Origin: Armatimonadota bacterium
Lineage (GTDB): Bacteria; Sysuimicrobiota; Sysuimicrobiia; Sysuimicrobiales; Kaftiobacteriaceae
Reading direction: 5' to 3'
Assembly: GCA_020028455.1 (NCBI GenBank)
Contig: JAHZOA010000005.1
Coordinates: forward strand, 1-50,132
DNA: 50,132 nucleotides
Position 1 is the first letter of the stretch. Every line of letters begins with the position of its first letter. The notes under the pieces are model-generated. The model made no database searches. It was given only the letters and a program-made list of their open reading frames with translations, and was not told the origin of the DNA. Shown here piece after piece: positions 35,251-44,130 of this stretch. The position numbers were made by a program, and so were the translations under genes.

Positions 35251-37161
35251 TCAGGACGCTTCAGGCTTAGGCTTCAATGACGGAATCGGCATGTCGGGCC
35301 GGGCCTCTGAGTGCGGCGGCGGCTGCGGCGCCGCGGGGGTCTCCGGCTCGAGCGGCTCGCCGGCCATCACCCGTTCAAGTTGCGATCCTTCTAGACTCTC
35401 TTTCTCCAACAGGGCCTGCGCGATGCGCTCCAGTTTGTCGCGGGCTTCCGTGATCACCTGGCGCGCGTGATCGTAGCACTCATCGATAATCTTCCGCGTT
35501 TCCTTGTCGATCTCGTACGCGATCTCCTCGCTGTAGTTTCTCGTTTCGATCAGGTCGCGGCCCAGAAACACCGGCCCGTGGCGCCTGCCCAGCGCCATCG
35601 GCCCGAGTTTTTCGCTCATCCCAAATTCAGTCACCATCCGGCGGGCGAGCTCAGTCGCCTGTTCGAAATCGTTCTGGGCGCCGGTCGTCGATTCTCCGAA
35701 GACCAGCTCTTCAGCCACCCGTCCACCCAATGCCGCGGTGATGCGGTCGAGGAGCTCGTTCTTCGTATAGGTGTACTTGTCCTCAGGCGGCGCACTGATG
35801 ACGTATCCTAGCGCCATCCCGCGCGGCAGAATGGTGACCTTGTGCGGCGGATCCGCGTGAGGGAGCAGCTTGCCAAGCAGCGCATGTCCGCCCTCATGGT
35901 AGGCGGCGATCTCCCGCTCCTTGGCCGACAGCACACGGCTACGGCGCTGCGGTCCGGCGATGACGCGTTCGATCGCCTCTTCCATTTCGGACATCGTGAC
36001 CTTCTTCTTGTTGCGACGTGCGGCGAGCAACGCCGCCTCGTTGACGAGGTTAGCCAGGTCTGCGCCCGAAAATCCCGGCGTATGCTTGGCCAGAATTTCG
36101 AGATCGACATCCTCGGACAGTGGCTTCCCGCGGACGTGGACATCGAGAATCGCCCGCCGTCCTTTACTATCCGGATTGTCGACGACGACCCGGCGGTCAA
36201 ACCTGCCTGGCCGAAGCAGCGCAGGATCGAGAATATCCGGACGGTTGGTCGCAGCGATCAGGATAATGCCGGCGTTCGGATCAAACCCATCCATCTCAAC
36301 CAGCAGCTGGTTCAGGGTCTGTTCGCGTTCATCATGCCCGCCGCCTAACCCGGCGCCCCGCTGCCGGCCCACGGCGTCAATTTCGTCGATGAAGATCAGG
36401 CACGGCGCGCTCTTCTTGGCCTGCTCGAACAAGTCGCGGACGCGTGACGCGCCCACACCCACGAACATTTCCACGAATTCCGAACCGGAGATCGAGAAGA
36501 ACGGCACGCCGGCCTCGCCGGCCACGGCTTTGGCCAGGAGCGTCTTGCCGCTCCCGGGCGGTCCAACCAGCAACACGCCGCGGGGAATCTTGGCACCGAG
36601 AGCTTGGAATTTCTTGGGGTGCTTGAGGAACTCGATGATTTCCTGGAGCTCTTCCTTCGCCTCCTCGACGCCGGCTACATCCTCGAAAGTCACTTTCGGC
36701 CGGTTCTCTGTGTGCAGACGCGCACGGCTTTTGCCGAACGACATCGCCTGGTTACTGCCGCTCTGCGCCTGCCGCAGCATCAGCATCCACAGCCCGATCA
36801 GCAACAGGAACGGCAGCATTGTAGAAAGGATGTTCGGCCAGATGGCATTCCGGTTGCGCGGCTCAACGTTGATCTGCGTGCCCCTGGCTTGGAGGATGGC
36901 GAGGTAGGACGTGTCATTGGACGGCACGTAGGTCCGGAACGCTGTACCTTCCGGAGTTCCGTCCTTGAGCTTGCCGATGATCGTCTCATCACCGATCGTA
37001 ACTTCCTTCACGCGTCCTGCTTCGGCATGATCGATGAACTGGCTGTACGAAATCTCCTCTCGCGGGGCGCGGGCGCGGTACAGCGGTCCGACAAAGAAGT
37101 AGATCACGACCGCGAGGATGATGCCCCAAACAACTAGGTTACGTAGATACCGATTCAGCAC
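35251..37161 (-). CDS. ftsH: ATP-dependent zinc metalloprotease FtsH
   Basis: Hexameric membrane AAA protease for misfolded membrane proteins and regulators. The layout is canonical: two membrane helices (about 8-25 and 112-130) flanking an extracytoplasmic domain, Walker A GPPGSGKT (about 204-211), Walker [12 protein letters not shown], the SRH region, and the zinc site HEGGH near residue 425. It has 636 residues. The GTG start follows AGGAGG. The tail is Pro-rich ([15 protein letters not shown]). Confidence 0.98.
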   Translation of the reverse strand: MLNRYLRNLVVWGIILAVVIYFFVGPLYRARAPREEISYSQFIDHAEAGRVKEVTIGDETIIGKLKDGTPEGTAFRTYVPSNDTSYLAILQARGTQINVEPRNRNAIWPNILSTMLPFLLLIGLWMLMLRQAQSGSNQAMSFGKSRARLHTENRPKVTFEDVAGVEEAKEELQEIIEFLKHPKKFQALGAKIPRGVLLVGPPGSGKTLLAKAVAGEAGVPFFSISGSEFVEMFVGVGASRVRDLFEQAKKSAPCLIFIDEIDAVGRQRGAGLGGGHDEREQTLNQLLVEMDGFDPNAGIILIAATNRPDILDPALLRPGRFDRRVVVDNPDSKGRRAILDVHVRGKPLSEDVDLEILAKHTPGFSGADLANLVNEAALLAARRNKKKVTMSEMEEAIERVIAGPQRRSRVLSAKEREIAAYHEGGHALLGKLLPHADPPHKVTILPRGMALGYVISAPPEDKYTYTKNELLDRITAALGGRVAEELVFGESTTGAQNDFEQATELARRMVTEFGMSEKLGPMALGRRHGPVFLGRDLIETRNYSEEIAYEIDKETRKIIDECYDHARQVITEARDKLERIAQALLEKESLEGSQLERVMAGEPLEPETPAAPQPPPHSEARPDMPIPSLKPKPEAS

Positions 37162-37213
37162 CGATCTTGCCTCCTACGAGTTAGCTTTACGATACGATGA
37201 ACAGTTTCTGTTA

Positions 37214-38563
37214 TCAAGCGGACCCAACGACAGCATCGTCGGGGGTATTCCGCACCGGGGGGATAGGGCCTCCTGCCGCCTTTCGCACGCTGAGCAGGAC
37301 AATGTGGCGTGTTCGCTCGCTCAGTCGAGCGATTTCAGAGATACGCCGGCCAACAATCCACACAATCCGTCCCCGCGCGTCGGTCACCACGGGGATTCTG
37401 TGACGTTCCCAGCGCGGTACTTTATCGTCGACGAACAGATCTTGTACCTTCTTTTTGCCCCGCATACCGAGCGGCATCATTCGATCGCCCGGGCGCCACG
37501 AACGAATCCGCAATTCTTCGCCGAGCGCGCCGGCATCGAGGTAGACCTCATCAGGCTGTGCGGAAGATGAAGGGCCCGGCGCCGCGATCTCAACGATGGA
37601 GGCACTAAGCGTCATGCCAAATTCCTCTGCCGTCACCGTACCCGGAATCCTCAAACGGTACTCCCTACTCGGTTCTTGCGATTGCGAACGGGTGACCTCG
37701 AGCGCATCGTAGTTGACCCGAACTGCGATCGTGCCGTCGGCAATGTCACCGGGGCGGCCTTTCGTGGCGACTCGATGCGCCCTCTTTTCCCAAACAACCG
37801 GCAGGCCGGCGGATGTTCCGGTGATCTGCGATGCCGCCCACCTCAACATTCGGCGCTGCACGTCCTGGGAGAGCCGCCGGAATTCGCCGAGTGGAATCCT
37901 GATCACAAGCTCACTGGCTTCGGCCACGTTCGCTACGTGCTGATATGTCAGATCGTTCAGCAGGCGGTCCGCGGATCGAATGACGCTGCTGAGGCTCAGG
38001 AGCAAACCGCTTCCTCCGGGAGCGACTCGTTCAAGGTCTGGGAGCACCCGGAATCTGATCCAGTTCCGGTCAAACCGCAGATCTCGGTTGCTGGGATCTT
38101 CTCGCCACTCGATAGACCGCACCGACAGGAAGCGGCGAGCCTCTTCGCGCGTACCCGTCATCAGTGGGCGGATGACGTGTGCCGCATCAAGCGGCCTTGC
38201 GATCGGGATCCCACCCAGCGCAGCCCAGGGATCTCCTCGCAGGATCCGCATCAGCACCGTTTCGATTTGATCATCCTGAGTGTGGGCGGTTGCGATGCGC
38301 CGGGCCCTGTGCTCACGCGCCACCCTCGCGAGAAATTCATACCGGGCCTCCCGGCCGGCCTCTTCAATTGAAAGCTTGCGACGGCGAGCTAATCCCCGCA
38401 CGTCGGCGGCGCTAGTAACAGATGGAAGGCCGTGCTGGTCCGCCATCCGGACCACAAAGCGCGCATCGTCAGCACTGTCCACCCGCAGGCGGTGATCGAG
38501 GTGGGCCACCACCAGGGTAAGATTCCATTCCTTGGTGGCCTTGACCTTCTCAAGAAGTTCCAT
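37214..38563 (-). pseudogene. tilS: tRNA(Ile)-lysidine synthase TilS lacking its N-terminal PP-loop motif
   Basis: TilS converts C34 of tRNA-Ile(CAU) to lysidine so that it reads AUA. The 449 residues match from LTLVVAHLDHRLRVDSADDARFV onward, with EAGREARYEFL, ATAHTQDDQIETVLMRILRG and C-terminal TilS domains. The catalytic SGGxDS P-loop that should lie about 20 residues before HLDH is absent: an in-frame TGA lies three codons before the ATG and the upstream 130 bases are a hairpin and palindromic repeat copy 3 up to a tRNA. As read here it should be inactive. This may be real decay or an assembly joint at the repeat. Confidence 0.8.
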
Positions 38564-38568
38564 ATCGT

Positions 38569-38600
38569 CTCAAATGTAGAAGGCAGCCATGTAGGCTGCC
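38569..38600 (-). terminator. hairpin upstream of tilS, possible tRNA terminator
   Basis: Perfect 7-bp stem GGCAGCC/GGCTGCC with a 5-base loop, then TTCTACATTT on the minus strand. It may terminate the tRNA transcript. It begins immediately after repeat copy 3 and ends six bases before the tilS ATG. Confidence 0.55.
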
Positions 38601-38601
38601 G

Positions 38602-38699
38602 TCCTTCGACTCGCTTCGCTCGCTCAGGACACCATTCGACTCGCATGCCAACTGGTCGAAGACCATGAGCGAGCCTGCTGCAGGCAGGCGAGTCGAATG
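38602..38699 (-). repeat. structured palindromic repeat, copy 3 (tRNA to tilS)
   Basis: On the minus strand: outer arms CATTCGACTCG (38699-38689) and CGAGTCGAATG (38643-38633), hairpins GCCTGC-loop-GCAGGC and TGGTC-TTC-GACCA, then a tail from CTGAGCGAGC to GTCGAAGGA. The first CA of the left arm is also the end of the tRNA CCA. It is followed directly by the hairpin and truncated tilS. Confidence 0.85.
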
Positions 38700-38774
38700 G
38701 TGGCGGCGGGGAGACTCGAACTCCCGACACCGCGGGTATGAGCCGCGTGCTCTGACCAACTGAGCTACACCGCC
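38698..38774 (-). tRNA. tRNA-Met (anticodon CAT), CCA encoded
   Basis: A full cloverleaf: acceptor GGCGGTG/CGCCGCC, D-arm GCTCAGTTGGTCAGAGC, a five-pair anticodon stem with loop CTCATAC, T-arm GGGAG-TTCGAGT-CTCCC, then A-CCA. It looks like an elongator Met tRNA and not the initiator. A tRNA-Ile2 with unmodified CAT cannot be excluded by eye, which matters because the neighbour is tilS. Confidence 0.93.
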
Positions 38775-38813
38775 ACGCCCATCCATTATAGGGGGAACCC
38801 GCCGGTGAGCAAA

Positions 38814-38895
38814 GGGGACTCGTGATTCGTGACTCGTGATTCGTGACTCGCAACTGCAGGATTTGGCCTTACGAGTCACTAGTCACAAGTCACGA
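38814..38895. repeat. inverted heptamer word hairpin downstream of the BsuPI gene
   Basis: The left arm alternates GACTCGT and GATTCGT (five units, 38818-38850); the right arm (38871-38895) has ACGAGTC, ACTAGTC, ACAAGTC. It sits between the tRNA and the BsuPI-domain gene stop and could act as a 3' hairpin for that gene. Confidence 0.75.
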
Positions 38896-38899
38896 TGTT

Positions 38900-39397
38900 C
38901 TAACGTATCGTGAATTGCAGCGCTGGAAGTTGAATCGAGGCTCGCTCGGACCCTTCGGTCCGCCCGGTCACGAACGCGATGATTTCATAGGCGCCCAGAT
39001 CGGCCCGGCGGCCCTGGTAGTCGCGCTGATCCCAGGATGCCTTGAGCGTCATGGGCTCGTTTGACCGGATGGGGATAGACTGAACAACCTGGATGAAAGC
39101 TTTGTCGTGCGACCACCGCCAGATCTCGTCGCCACGGGGACGCCGGACCAGCAGATCGAACCGCTGTCCGCTGAAAAACGTCAGCGTCACCGGATTAGCG
39201 CCTGCATTGCGGATCGTAATGGTGACTTCGACGGACTCGCCCGCGTCAAAGACCCGCTTTGTGATTGACGCCTCGTGCCGCAAACCGCCTTCAGCGCGCT
39301 CGACCATCAACGACGTTCCGGGCGCGGCGGCGACCAGCACCACTAGCACGAGTCCAATTAGCATTCCCTGCACGGTGACCACCCCGTTGTAGAACAC
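38900..39397 (-). CDS. exported BsuPI-domain (proteinase-inhibitor-like) protein
   Basis: 165 residues with a hydrophobic signal (MLIGLVLVVLVAAAPG, about 12-27) and a beta-sandwich domain: VEVTITIRNAGANPVTLTFFSGQRFDLLVRR, then WRWSHDKAF, matching the BsuPI/IPI fold in pattern. That domain is named after a Bacillus intracellular proteinase inhibitor, but most members are uncharacterised. The start is uncertain: GTG at 39397 or ATG at 39364, which begins at the signal. It is monocistronic, between rpoZ and a word hairpin. Confidence 0.72.
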   Translation of the reverse strand: MFYNGVVTVQGMLIGLVLVVLVAAAPGTSLMVERAEGGLRHEASITKRVFDAGESVEVTITIRNAGANPVTLTFFSGQRFDLLVRRPRGDEIWRWSHDKAFIQVVQSIPIRSNEPMTLKASWDQRDYQGRRADLGAYEIIAFVTGRTEGSERASIQLPALQFTIR

Positions 39398-39443
39398 TCT
39401 GGTCTAAATACGTATCCAGGGGGCCTGCAAGTTCTGCCAACCT

Positions 39444-39650
39444 TTATTTGAGGCCGAGTTTGGGCAACTCAAATCGGATCTTCCCCGCGGCGATCTCCTC
39501 GAGCGCAATCGTCACAGGGTTAGCACTGTCGATATCAACCATGGGCAGAGCGCCTTCTTTCAATTGCCGTGCCCGTTTGGCGGCGACGATGACGAGTGCG
39601 TACTTGTTCTCTACCCGGTCGAGCAGCGCCTCGAGTGGAGGCTTGATCAC
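39444..39650 (-). CDS. rpoZ: RNA polymerase omega subunit RpoZ
   Basis: A 68-residue subunit that assists folding of beta-prime. Seen: PPLEALLDRVENKYALVIVAAKRARQL, with the conserved K-Y-x-L-V-x-x-x-A-K-R-A-R pattern, and PVTIALEEIAAGKI. In many bacteria it follows gmk; here it stands without gmk, dapF or coaBC. The start has GTGATCAAG at 39650 and no strong Shine-Dalgarno sequence. Confidence 0.9.
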   Translation of the reverse strand: MIKPPLEALLDRVENKYALVIVAAKRARQLKEGALPMVDIDSANPVTIALEEIAAGKIRFELPKLGLK

Positions 39651-39742
39651 TTCGTCACCTCGGTGGGGGTTAAGGCCAGTCTTGCGAGCAACACATCATT
39701 TTATCAAGGGCTGAGACCCTGTCAATGGTAAAAGGCGGGTGC

Positions 39743-39748
39743 TAGAGT
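39743..39748 (+). promoter_or_regulatory. candidate -10 box for leaderless MFS transcript
   Basis: TAGAGT ends seven bases before the MFS ATG at 39756, which would start transcription at the initiator codon. No Shine-Dalgarno sequence fits between them, and no good -35 is seen. Confidence 0.4.
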
Positions 39749-39755
39749 AGGGCGC

Positions 39756-40934
39756 ATGCGCATTCATGCGCTTGGATTGATGGCGTTCGGCTCCATTACG
39801 TCGATCATGATGACAATCCCTGTCCTGTCACTCTACTTGAGTGAACGGGGGTTGCCACCCGCGCATGTCGGAGCGGTCATCGGCGCCATGTCGCTTGCAA
39901 TCGTGTTCGCAGAGGTTCTGGTGGCGCCGGCTGCGTCGTCCCGCCTGGGACGGCGAGCCACGGTCGCGATCGCGCTTGCCGGCAGCGCTATTATGCTCGC
40001 GGTCTTCCCTCAGGTCCGCTCCCTCAGCGGCTTCTATCTCAACCGGCTGATCTTCGGCGGCCTGCGCGGGCTGCTGTGGCCGGTCATGTTCGCCGAAGTC
40101 ACAGAGCACGCCTCACCCGAACGCCGTGAGGTATCGTTTGCGATCTTCTGGATGTATTTCGGACTGGGCACGCTCGCGGGACCGGCAATCGGTGGCGTGC
40201 TGGGTGACCGCTTTTCGCTCATGGCGCCGTTCTTTGTCGCAGCGGTCATCTCGATGCTGACGCTGGCGCCGGTCGTCGCGGTGCGGCCGTTCCGGGATCC
40301 CAGCACCGGCAATCCGCTGGCCACCTACCGAACCCTGCTGCGCATGTCGCCGGCGATCCCTCGCGTGTGGGCGCTCACGTTGTGCAACGTCACGATATTT
40401 GGCGTCTACACCACGTTCTTGCCCCTGCACGCGGCATCGCGCGGACTCTCGGCGGCACAGATTGGTCTCATCTTCACAGGCGGCGCTGTATCCTTCATCC
40501 TCGGGCAGGACCTGCTCCGTCGATTGGTCGATCGCATCTCGGCGGAACGGCTGCTGGGGCCGGCGTTTATCGTGCGGGGCCTCGGCATCGCCATCGTGCC
40601 GTTTCTGTACTCCTTCGAAGCCCTCCTGATCGTGAACTTCGCAACTGGGGTAATGGGCGCTGTTCTACCTCTCGCCCTGACGACGCGCGTCGCCGCGCAG
40701 GCATCCCGCGAGCAGCTGGTGCCGGCGATGGGTGGATTCAACGCGGCGGCAGACCTGGGGTTCTTCGTAGGGCCAGTCGTCGGAGGCTTACTAGCCGCCT
40801 TCGGCCTGATTTGGGCGTTCGCAGTGGTCCTGCCGGTGATCGTGATCGCTTTGCTGCTCCTGCGCGACCGGGGTGGAATGCCGCACCAGACGTTACGTGA
40901 GCAGCATCCTGTCCATGACCATGGCGGCGAATAG
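39756..40934 (+). CDS. MFS transporter
   Basis: 392 residues with twelve hydrophobic segments. The loop between helices 2 and 3 reads SSRLGRRATVAIALAG, a degenerate MFS motif A, and the second half has LLRRLVDRISAERLLG in the matching place. It resembles drug-efflux-type MFS proteins, but the substrate cannot be assigned. It is one of two plus-strand genes; its last 42 bases overlap the 3' end of ctaAB on the other strand. Confidence 0.88.
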   Translation: MRIHALGLMAFGSITSIMMTIPVLSLYLSERGLPPAHVGAVIGAMSLAIVFAEVLVAPAASSRLGRRATVAIALAGSAIMLAVFPQVRSLSGFYLNRLIFGGLRGLLWPVMFAEVTEHASPERREVSFAIFWMYFGLGTLAGPAIGGVLGDRFSLMAPFFVAAVISMLTLAPVVAVRPFRDPSTGNPLATYRTLLRMSPAIPRVWALTLCNVTIFGVYTTFLPLHAASRGLSAAQIGLIFTGGAVSFILGQDLLRRLVDRISAERLLGPAFIVRGLGIAIVPFLYSFEALLIVNFATGVMGAVLPLALTTRVAAQASREQLVPAMGGFNAAADLGFFVGPVVGGLLAAFGLIWAFAVVLPVIVIALLLLRDRGGMPHQTLREQHPVHDHGGE

Positions 40935-42668
40935 CAGGGCGAGGTACACGATAGAGTAACTGAACAGCCCCCTCGCAGACTGCGGTGTCTGCGCCCGTCG
41001 CAAGTGAATGGCCCGCCAGAGGAACACGCTGCCGAGCGCTGCCGCGGCAGATACATACATCCAGCCCATCGAACCGATCGGATACAGCAGCATCGTCGTC
41101 GAGACCAACAGCACGGAATAGATCACGATCTGCCGCCGAGTCTCGTGTTCTCCCGCCACCACCGGCAACATCGGTACGTGGGCGCGCGTGTAGTCTTCGA
41201 GGCGGTATAGCGACAGCGCCCAGAAATGGGGCGGTGTCCAGAGGAAGACGATCAGAAAGAGCAGCACCGCGGGAAATTCTACCCGACCTGTCGCCGCCGC
41301 CCACCCCACCAGAGGTGGGACTGCTCCGGCGGCTCCACCAATCACAATGTTCTGAGGCGTCGCCCGCTTCAACCACACCGTATAGATGAAGACATAGAAC
41401 AGTAAACCGAGCATTGCCAGCACCGCACTCAAAAGATTCACCAATGACGCGAGGATCGCAAAGGCGAGCGCTCCGAGGACCACCGCAAAGGCAAACGCAA
41501 ACGGCGGATCGATCCTGCCCGCCGCAATGGGTCGCCTCCGGGTGCGCGCCATCAGGGCATCGATGTCTCGTTCGAGTATCTGGTTGATCGCGCCCGCCGA
41601 TCCCGAGGCAAGTGCCCCCCCGACGAGTGTGCTCAGCATGACCCACGGGGAGACGACGCCAGGCGCCGCGACAAGCATCGCAGCTCCAGTCGTGACAAGG
41701 AGCAGCACAACGATCCGCGGCTTGGTGAGACTGACGTAGTCGAGGATTCGGGCCACCCCTCTCCCCTCTGGGGAGAGGGGTTTGGGGAGAGGGGCAACGG
41801 GCTCGGTCATCCGGGTGGCCAGGACCGCAAGCACGATCAGCGTAGCGAACAGTGCCGCTGCGTTCGCTAGATGAGCTGTCGTTACGCCGGGCGCGAGACG
41901 GTACTCGATGTTGAGCGCGCCGATGAAGACCTGCAGGATCAACAGGCTTACGGCGATCGCGGACGTGGCCTGAAGCAGCGGCCGCCTCCAAAGCCTGTAC
42001 GCCGCGAACGTGGTGGCGATGATCAATACGCTGACGAGCGCGGCGGCGAAACGGTGCACGACATGGACGCCCACCGCGCCTCTCAGGGGAGGAAGCAGTT
42101 CACCGGTGCACAGCGGCCAATCCGGGCAGGCCAGGCCGGCCCCGCTTGCACTGACATATCCGCCCAGCAGAACAAGCATGTAAGTGGCGATCGCAGTGAA
42201 GACTGCAAGCCGCCGGAAGCGAACGTCTCTGCCCGGCACACTCTTGGCGCCCACGACGGCCAGCGTCGCGAGAACGATCAGTGTCGCGAAGAACGCCATG
42301 GCCGTGCCGAGGTGCGCGACGACCACCCACTGGCTCAGTTCTGACTGTACCGTCAATCCGCCGAGGATAATCTGTACACCGACCAGGAGCAGCGCCAGGG
42401 TCGAGAGACCCCGCAGGGCACGCGCCTCCCAGAGGCGCCACGTTTGCACTGCAACGGCAAGGGTCAAGAATCCAACCACCGACGCCACGAGCCGGTGACT
42501 ATACTCGATCAGCACTGGTCCGGCAAGCTGCGGGATCCACCGTCCATCACACAGGGGCCAGTCAGGGCACGCGAGGCCCGATCCGGTTGCTCGGACCACA
42601 CCACCAAGGACGATCAGGAAGTATGTGGCGACGGTTGTTGCGAGGACGAGTCTTGCGAACGACTTCAT
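40893..42668 (-). CDS. ctaAB: fused heme A synthase CtaA - protoheme IX farnesyltransferase CtaB
   Basis: Makes heme O (CtaB) and oxidises it to heme A (CtaA) for aa3-type cytochrome oxidases, so the organism likely respires oxygen. CtaA (about 1-285) has two repeats, each with SGxGLACPDWPLC, plus His ligands in EYSHR, VAHLGTA, VHVVHR and TTAHLANA. CtaB (about 310-591) has NQILERDIDALMARTRRRP, the polyprenyl-diphosphate Asp motif. The linker EPVAPLPKPLSPEGRGVAR is encoded by an inverted GGGGAGAGGGG repeat. The start overlaps the puuD-like stop by four bases. Confidence 0.95.
   Translation of the reverse strand: MKSFARLVLATTVATYFLIVLGGVVRATGSGLACPDWPLCDGRWIPQLAGPVLIEYSHRLVASVVGFLTLAVAVQTWRLWEARALRGLSTLALLLVGVQIILGGLTVQSELSQWVVVAHLGTAMAFFATLIVLATLAVVGAKSVPGRDVRFRRLAVFTAIATYMLVLLGGYVSASGAGLACPDWPLCTGELLPPLRGAVGVHVVHRFAAALVSVLIIATTFAAYRLWRRPLLQATSAIAVSLLILQVFIGALNIEYRLAPGVTTAHLANAAALFATLIVLAVLATRMTEPVAPLPKPLSPEGRGVARILDYVSLTKPRIVVLLLVTTGAAMLVAAPGVVSPWVMLSTLVGGALASGSAGAINQILERDIDALMARTRRRPIAAGRIDPPFAFAFAVVLGALAFAILASLVNLLSAVLAMLGLLFYVFIYTVWLKRATPQNIVIGGAAGAVPPLVGWAAATGRVEFPAVLLFLIVFLWTPPHFWALSLYRLEDYTRAHVPMLPVVAGEHETRRQIVIYSVLLVSTTMLLYPIGSMGWMYVSAAAALGSVFLWRAIHLRRAQTPQSARGLFSYSIVYLALLFAAMVMDRMLLT
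41757..41794. repeat. inverted GC repeat encoding the CtaA-CtaB linker
   Basis: CCCCTCTCCCC, three bases, GGGGAGAGGGG, three bases, GGGGAGAGGGG: a perfect 11-bp hairpin plus a direct copy. It falls exactly between the two enzyme domains. Confidence 0.8.
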
Positions 42669-43384
42669 GCGCCCGAACGCGGTTGCGCCGTTCGCGCGGC
42701 GGAAACAAGCGAGCGGAACAGCTGGCGTTGAGATTCATCGTCAGGCATGCGTTCGGGATGCCACTCCACGCCGATCGCAAACGAGGCGCTAGGGAATTCA
42801 ATGGCTTCAATCACTCCGTCTGGGGCGGCCGCCGTGATGACAGCGCCCCTGCCCGGCTGTTTGACAGCCTGATGGTGGGCGCTGTTCACACTGAGTTCTC
42901 TCCGTCCAACGATCTCCGCCAGGCGGCTGCCGGGGACGATGCGGATGTCATGAAAGACGTCCTTCCCCTCGACCCTGTGAGCGGCTGGATCGATTCCGAG
43001 GAGGGAGACATCCTGGTAGAGACTTCCACCCGAAGCAACATTCAGGACCTGCATCCCTCCGCAGATGCCCAGTACGGGCATCCGCTCTTCGAGCACGGCG
43101 CGTCCCAATGGGATCTCCACCTCATACCGGTTCGTATCAACGTCCACCTCGAGCCCGGGGGTGATGCTCTCTGAATACATACGCGGGTCGATATCCCGGC
43201 CGCCGCTCAATAGGAGCGCATCGATTCCCCGCAATGCAGCGCGTTCCCCGGCCGCGCGAAGATCCGCCGGGGTGATCCAGTGCACAACCCCGCCGGCGGC
43301 TTCTACGGCCGTCGCGTAGCCCCGCGCGGACTGGGTGCTGGGATCAATCGCCGTGATTCCGATGCGGGGCGCGCCAGGGTTCAC
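42665..43384 (-). CDS. class I glutamine amidotransferase-like hydrolase (PuuD/peptidase C26)
   Basis: The family includes gamma-glutamyl-GABA hydrolase of putrescine breakdown. The nucleophile is Cys in VLGICGGMQVLNVA, and the dyad His-Glu lies in IGVEWHPERM; LLLSGGRDIDP is typical of the group. I chose the GTG at 43384 (239 residues), which overlaps the DUF2993 stop by four bases. Other putrescine genes are absent, so the substrate may be another gamma-glutamyl compound. Confidence 0.87.
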   Translation of the reverse strand: MNPGAPRIGITAIDPSTQSARGYATAVEAAGGVVHWITPADLRAAGERAALRGIDALLLSGGRDIDPRMYSESITPGLEVDVDTNRYEVEIPLGRAVLEERMPVLGICGGMQVLNVASGGSLYQDVSLLGIDPAAHRVEGKDVFHDIRIVPGSRLAEIVGRRELSVNSAHHQAVKQPGRGAVITAAAPDGVIEAIEFPSASFAIGVEWHPERMPDDESQRQLFRSLVSAARTAQPRSGA

Positions 43385-44100
43385 GGCGACACGAACGGTG
43401 CGTCGCCGCCGGTGCAGAACGCGCATGGCGAGTTCGCATCAGTCTGCGAGGACACCACGACGACCTCTGTCGTGACCTTGAGTGACCGAATCGCAAATGT
43501 GATGGGCCAGGTCGATTGCGTCAAGACCGGGTTGTACTTGGCCTCGAGGGCTCGGATGATGGGGTCGAGCAAAGGAACCCCGTTGACACGCATGTTGTCT
43601 ATATAGAAGTAGAGATCTTTGGTCCCGCCGAGCGCAAACCACCCCTTCAGCCACACCCGCACCGGAAGGTTGTTGAGGGGAACGGTCCCTTCCCCGAAGA
43701 GAAACTGTCCGTCCGACCAGAGGCGGATGTCTTTAAAGGCATTTCCGGAGATGAAATATTCCTGCAGGCTCTTCAGGGTGAACCGCGCGTGGATCGCGGA
43801 CTCTCGCCACTCATCGACGCGCAGCTCTCCGCGCTGCATCGCGCCGACATTCAGCGATGCGCCGACGACACGGAACCACACCTCGTCAACCTGCATTCCG
43901 CCGAGGTTGGCCTTCTTCGCATAGACGCTGATCCGCGCGAAGCCGCCGGGATAGAGGTCGGGTACGGCGTCAATCCTGATGTCATTCGTCTGGAGGAATC
44001 CCGCAAACAGCTTCTGCAGGTCGGCTTCAGGCTGACCGGCGGCAGGCGCGGCCATCGCCGCCACCACCACACTTATTGCGATCACACTTGCCCACCGCAT
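43381..44100 (-). CDS. DUF2993 (LmeA-like) exported protein
   Basis: 239 residues with a signal peptide (1-22, ending AAG before QPEADLQ). The rest is beta-rich with IRIDAVPDLYPGGFARISVYAKKANLGGMQVDEVWFRV, matching the DUF2993 pattern; LmeA of mycobacteria is a periplasmic phospholipid-binding member. The C-terminus has an unusual SPCAFCTGG with two cysteines. It is cotranscribed with the upstream PLP-enzyme gene (30-base gap) and the puuD-like gene. Confidence 0.8.
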   Translation of the reverse strand: MRWASVIAISVVVAAMAAPAAGQPEADLQKLFAGFLQTNDIRIDAVPDLYPGGFARISVYAKKANLGGMQVDEVWFRVVGASLNVGAMQRGELRVDEWRESAIHARFTLKSLQEYFISGNAFKDIRLWSDGQFLFGEGTVPLNNLPVRVWLKGWFALGGTKDLYFYIDNMRVNGVPLLDPIIRALEAKYNPVLTQSTWPITFAIRSLKVTTEVVVVSSQTDANSPCAFCTGGDAPFVSP

Positions 44101-44130
44101 CCTCGCACTCTCCGGCGTGCTCTTCTCTTG

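Noticed and set aside
38602-38699. Insertion sequence or transposon
   Set aside because: No transposase, no target-site duplication that I can see, and the element is under 100 bases; kept as a repeat only.
38698-38774. Calling the tRNA as tRNA-Ile2 because it neighbours tilS
   Set aside because: The body looks like an elongator Met tRNA; identity elements (C4-G69, C5-G68) of E. coli tRNA-Ile2 are not matched, so Met is preferred.
40738-41991. 417-codon minus-strand frame overlapping ctaAB and the MFS gene
   Set aside because: Another frame of the recognised ctaAB gene; low-complexity Arg/Gly/Ala sequence without hydrophobic helices.
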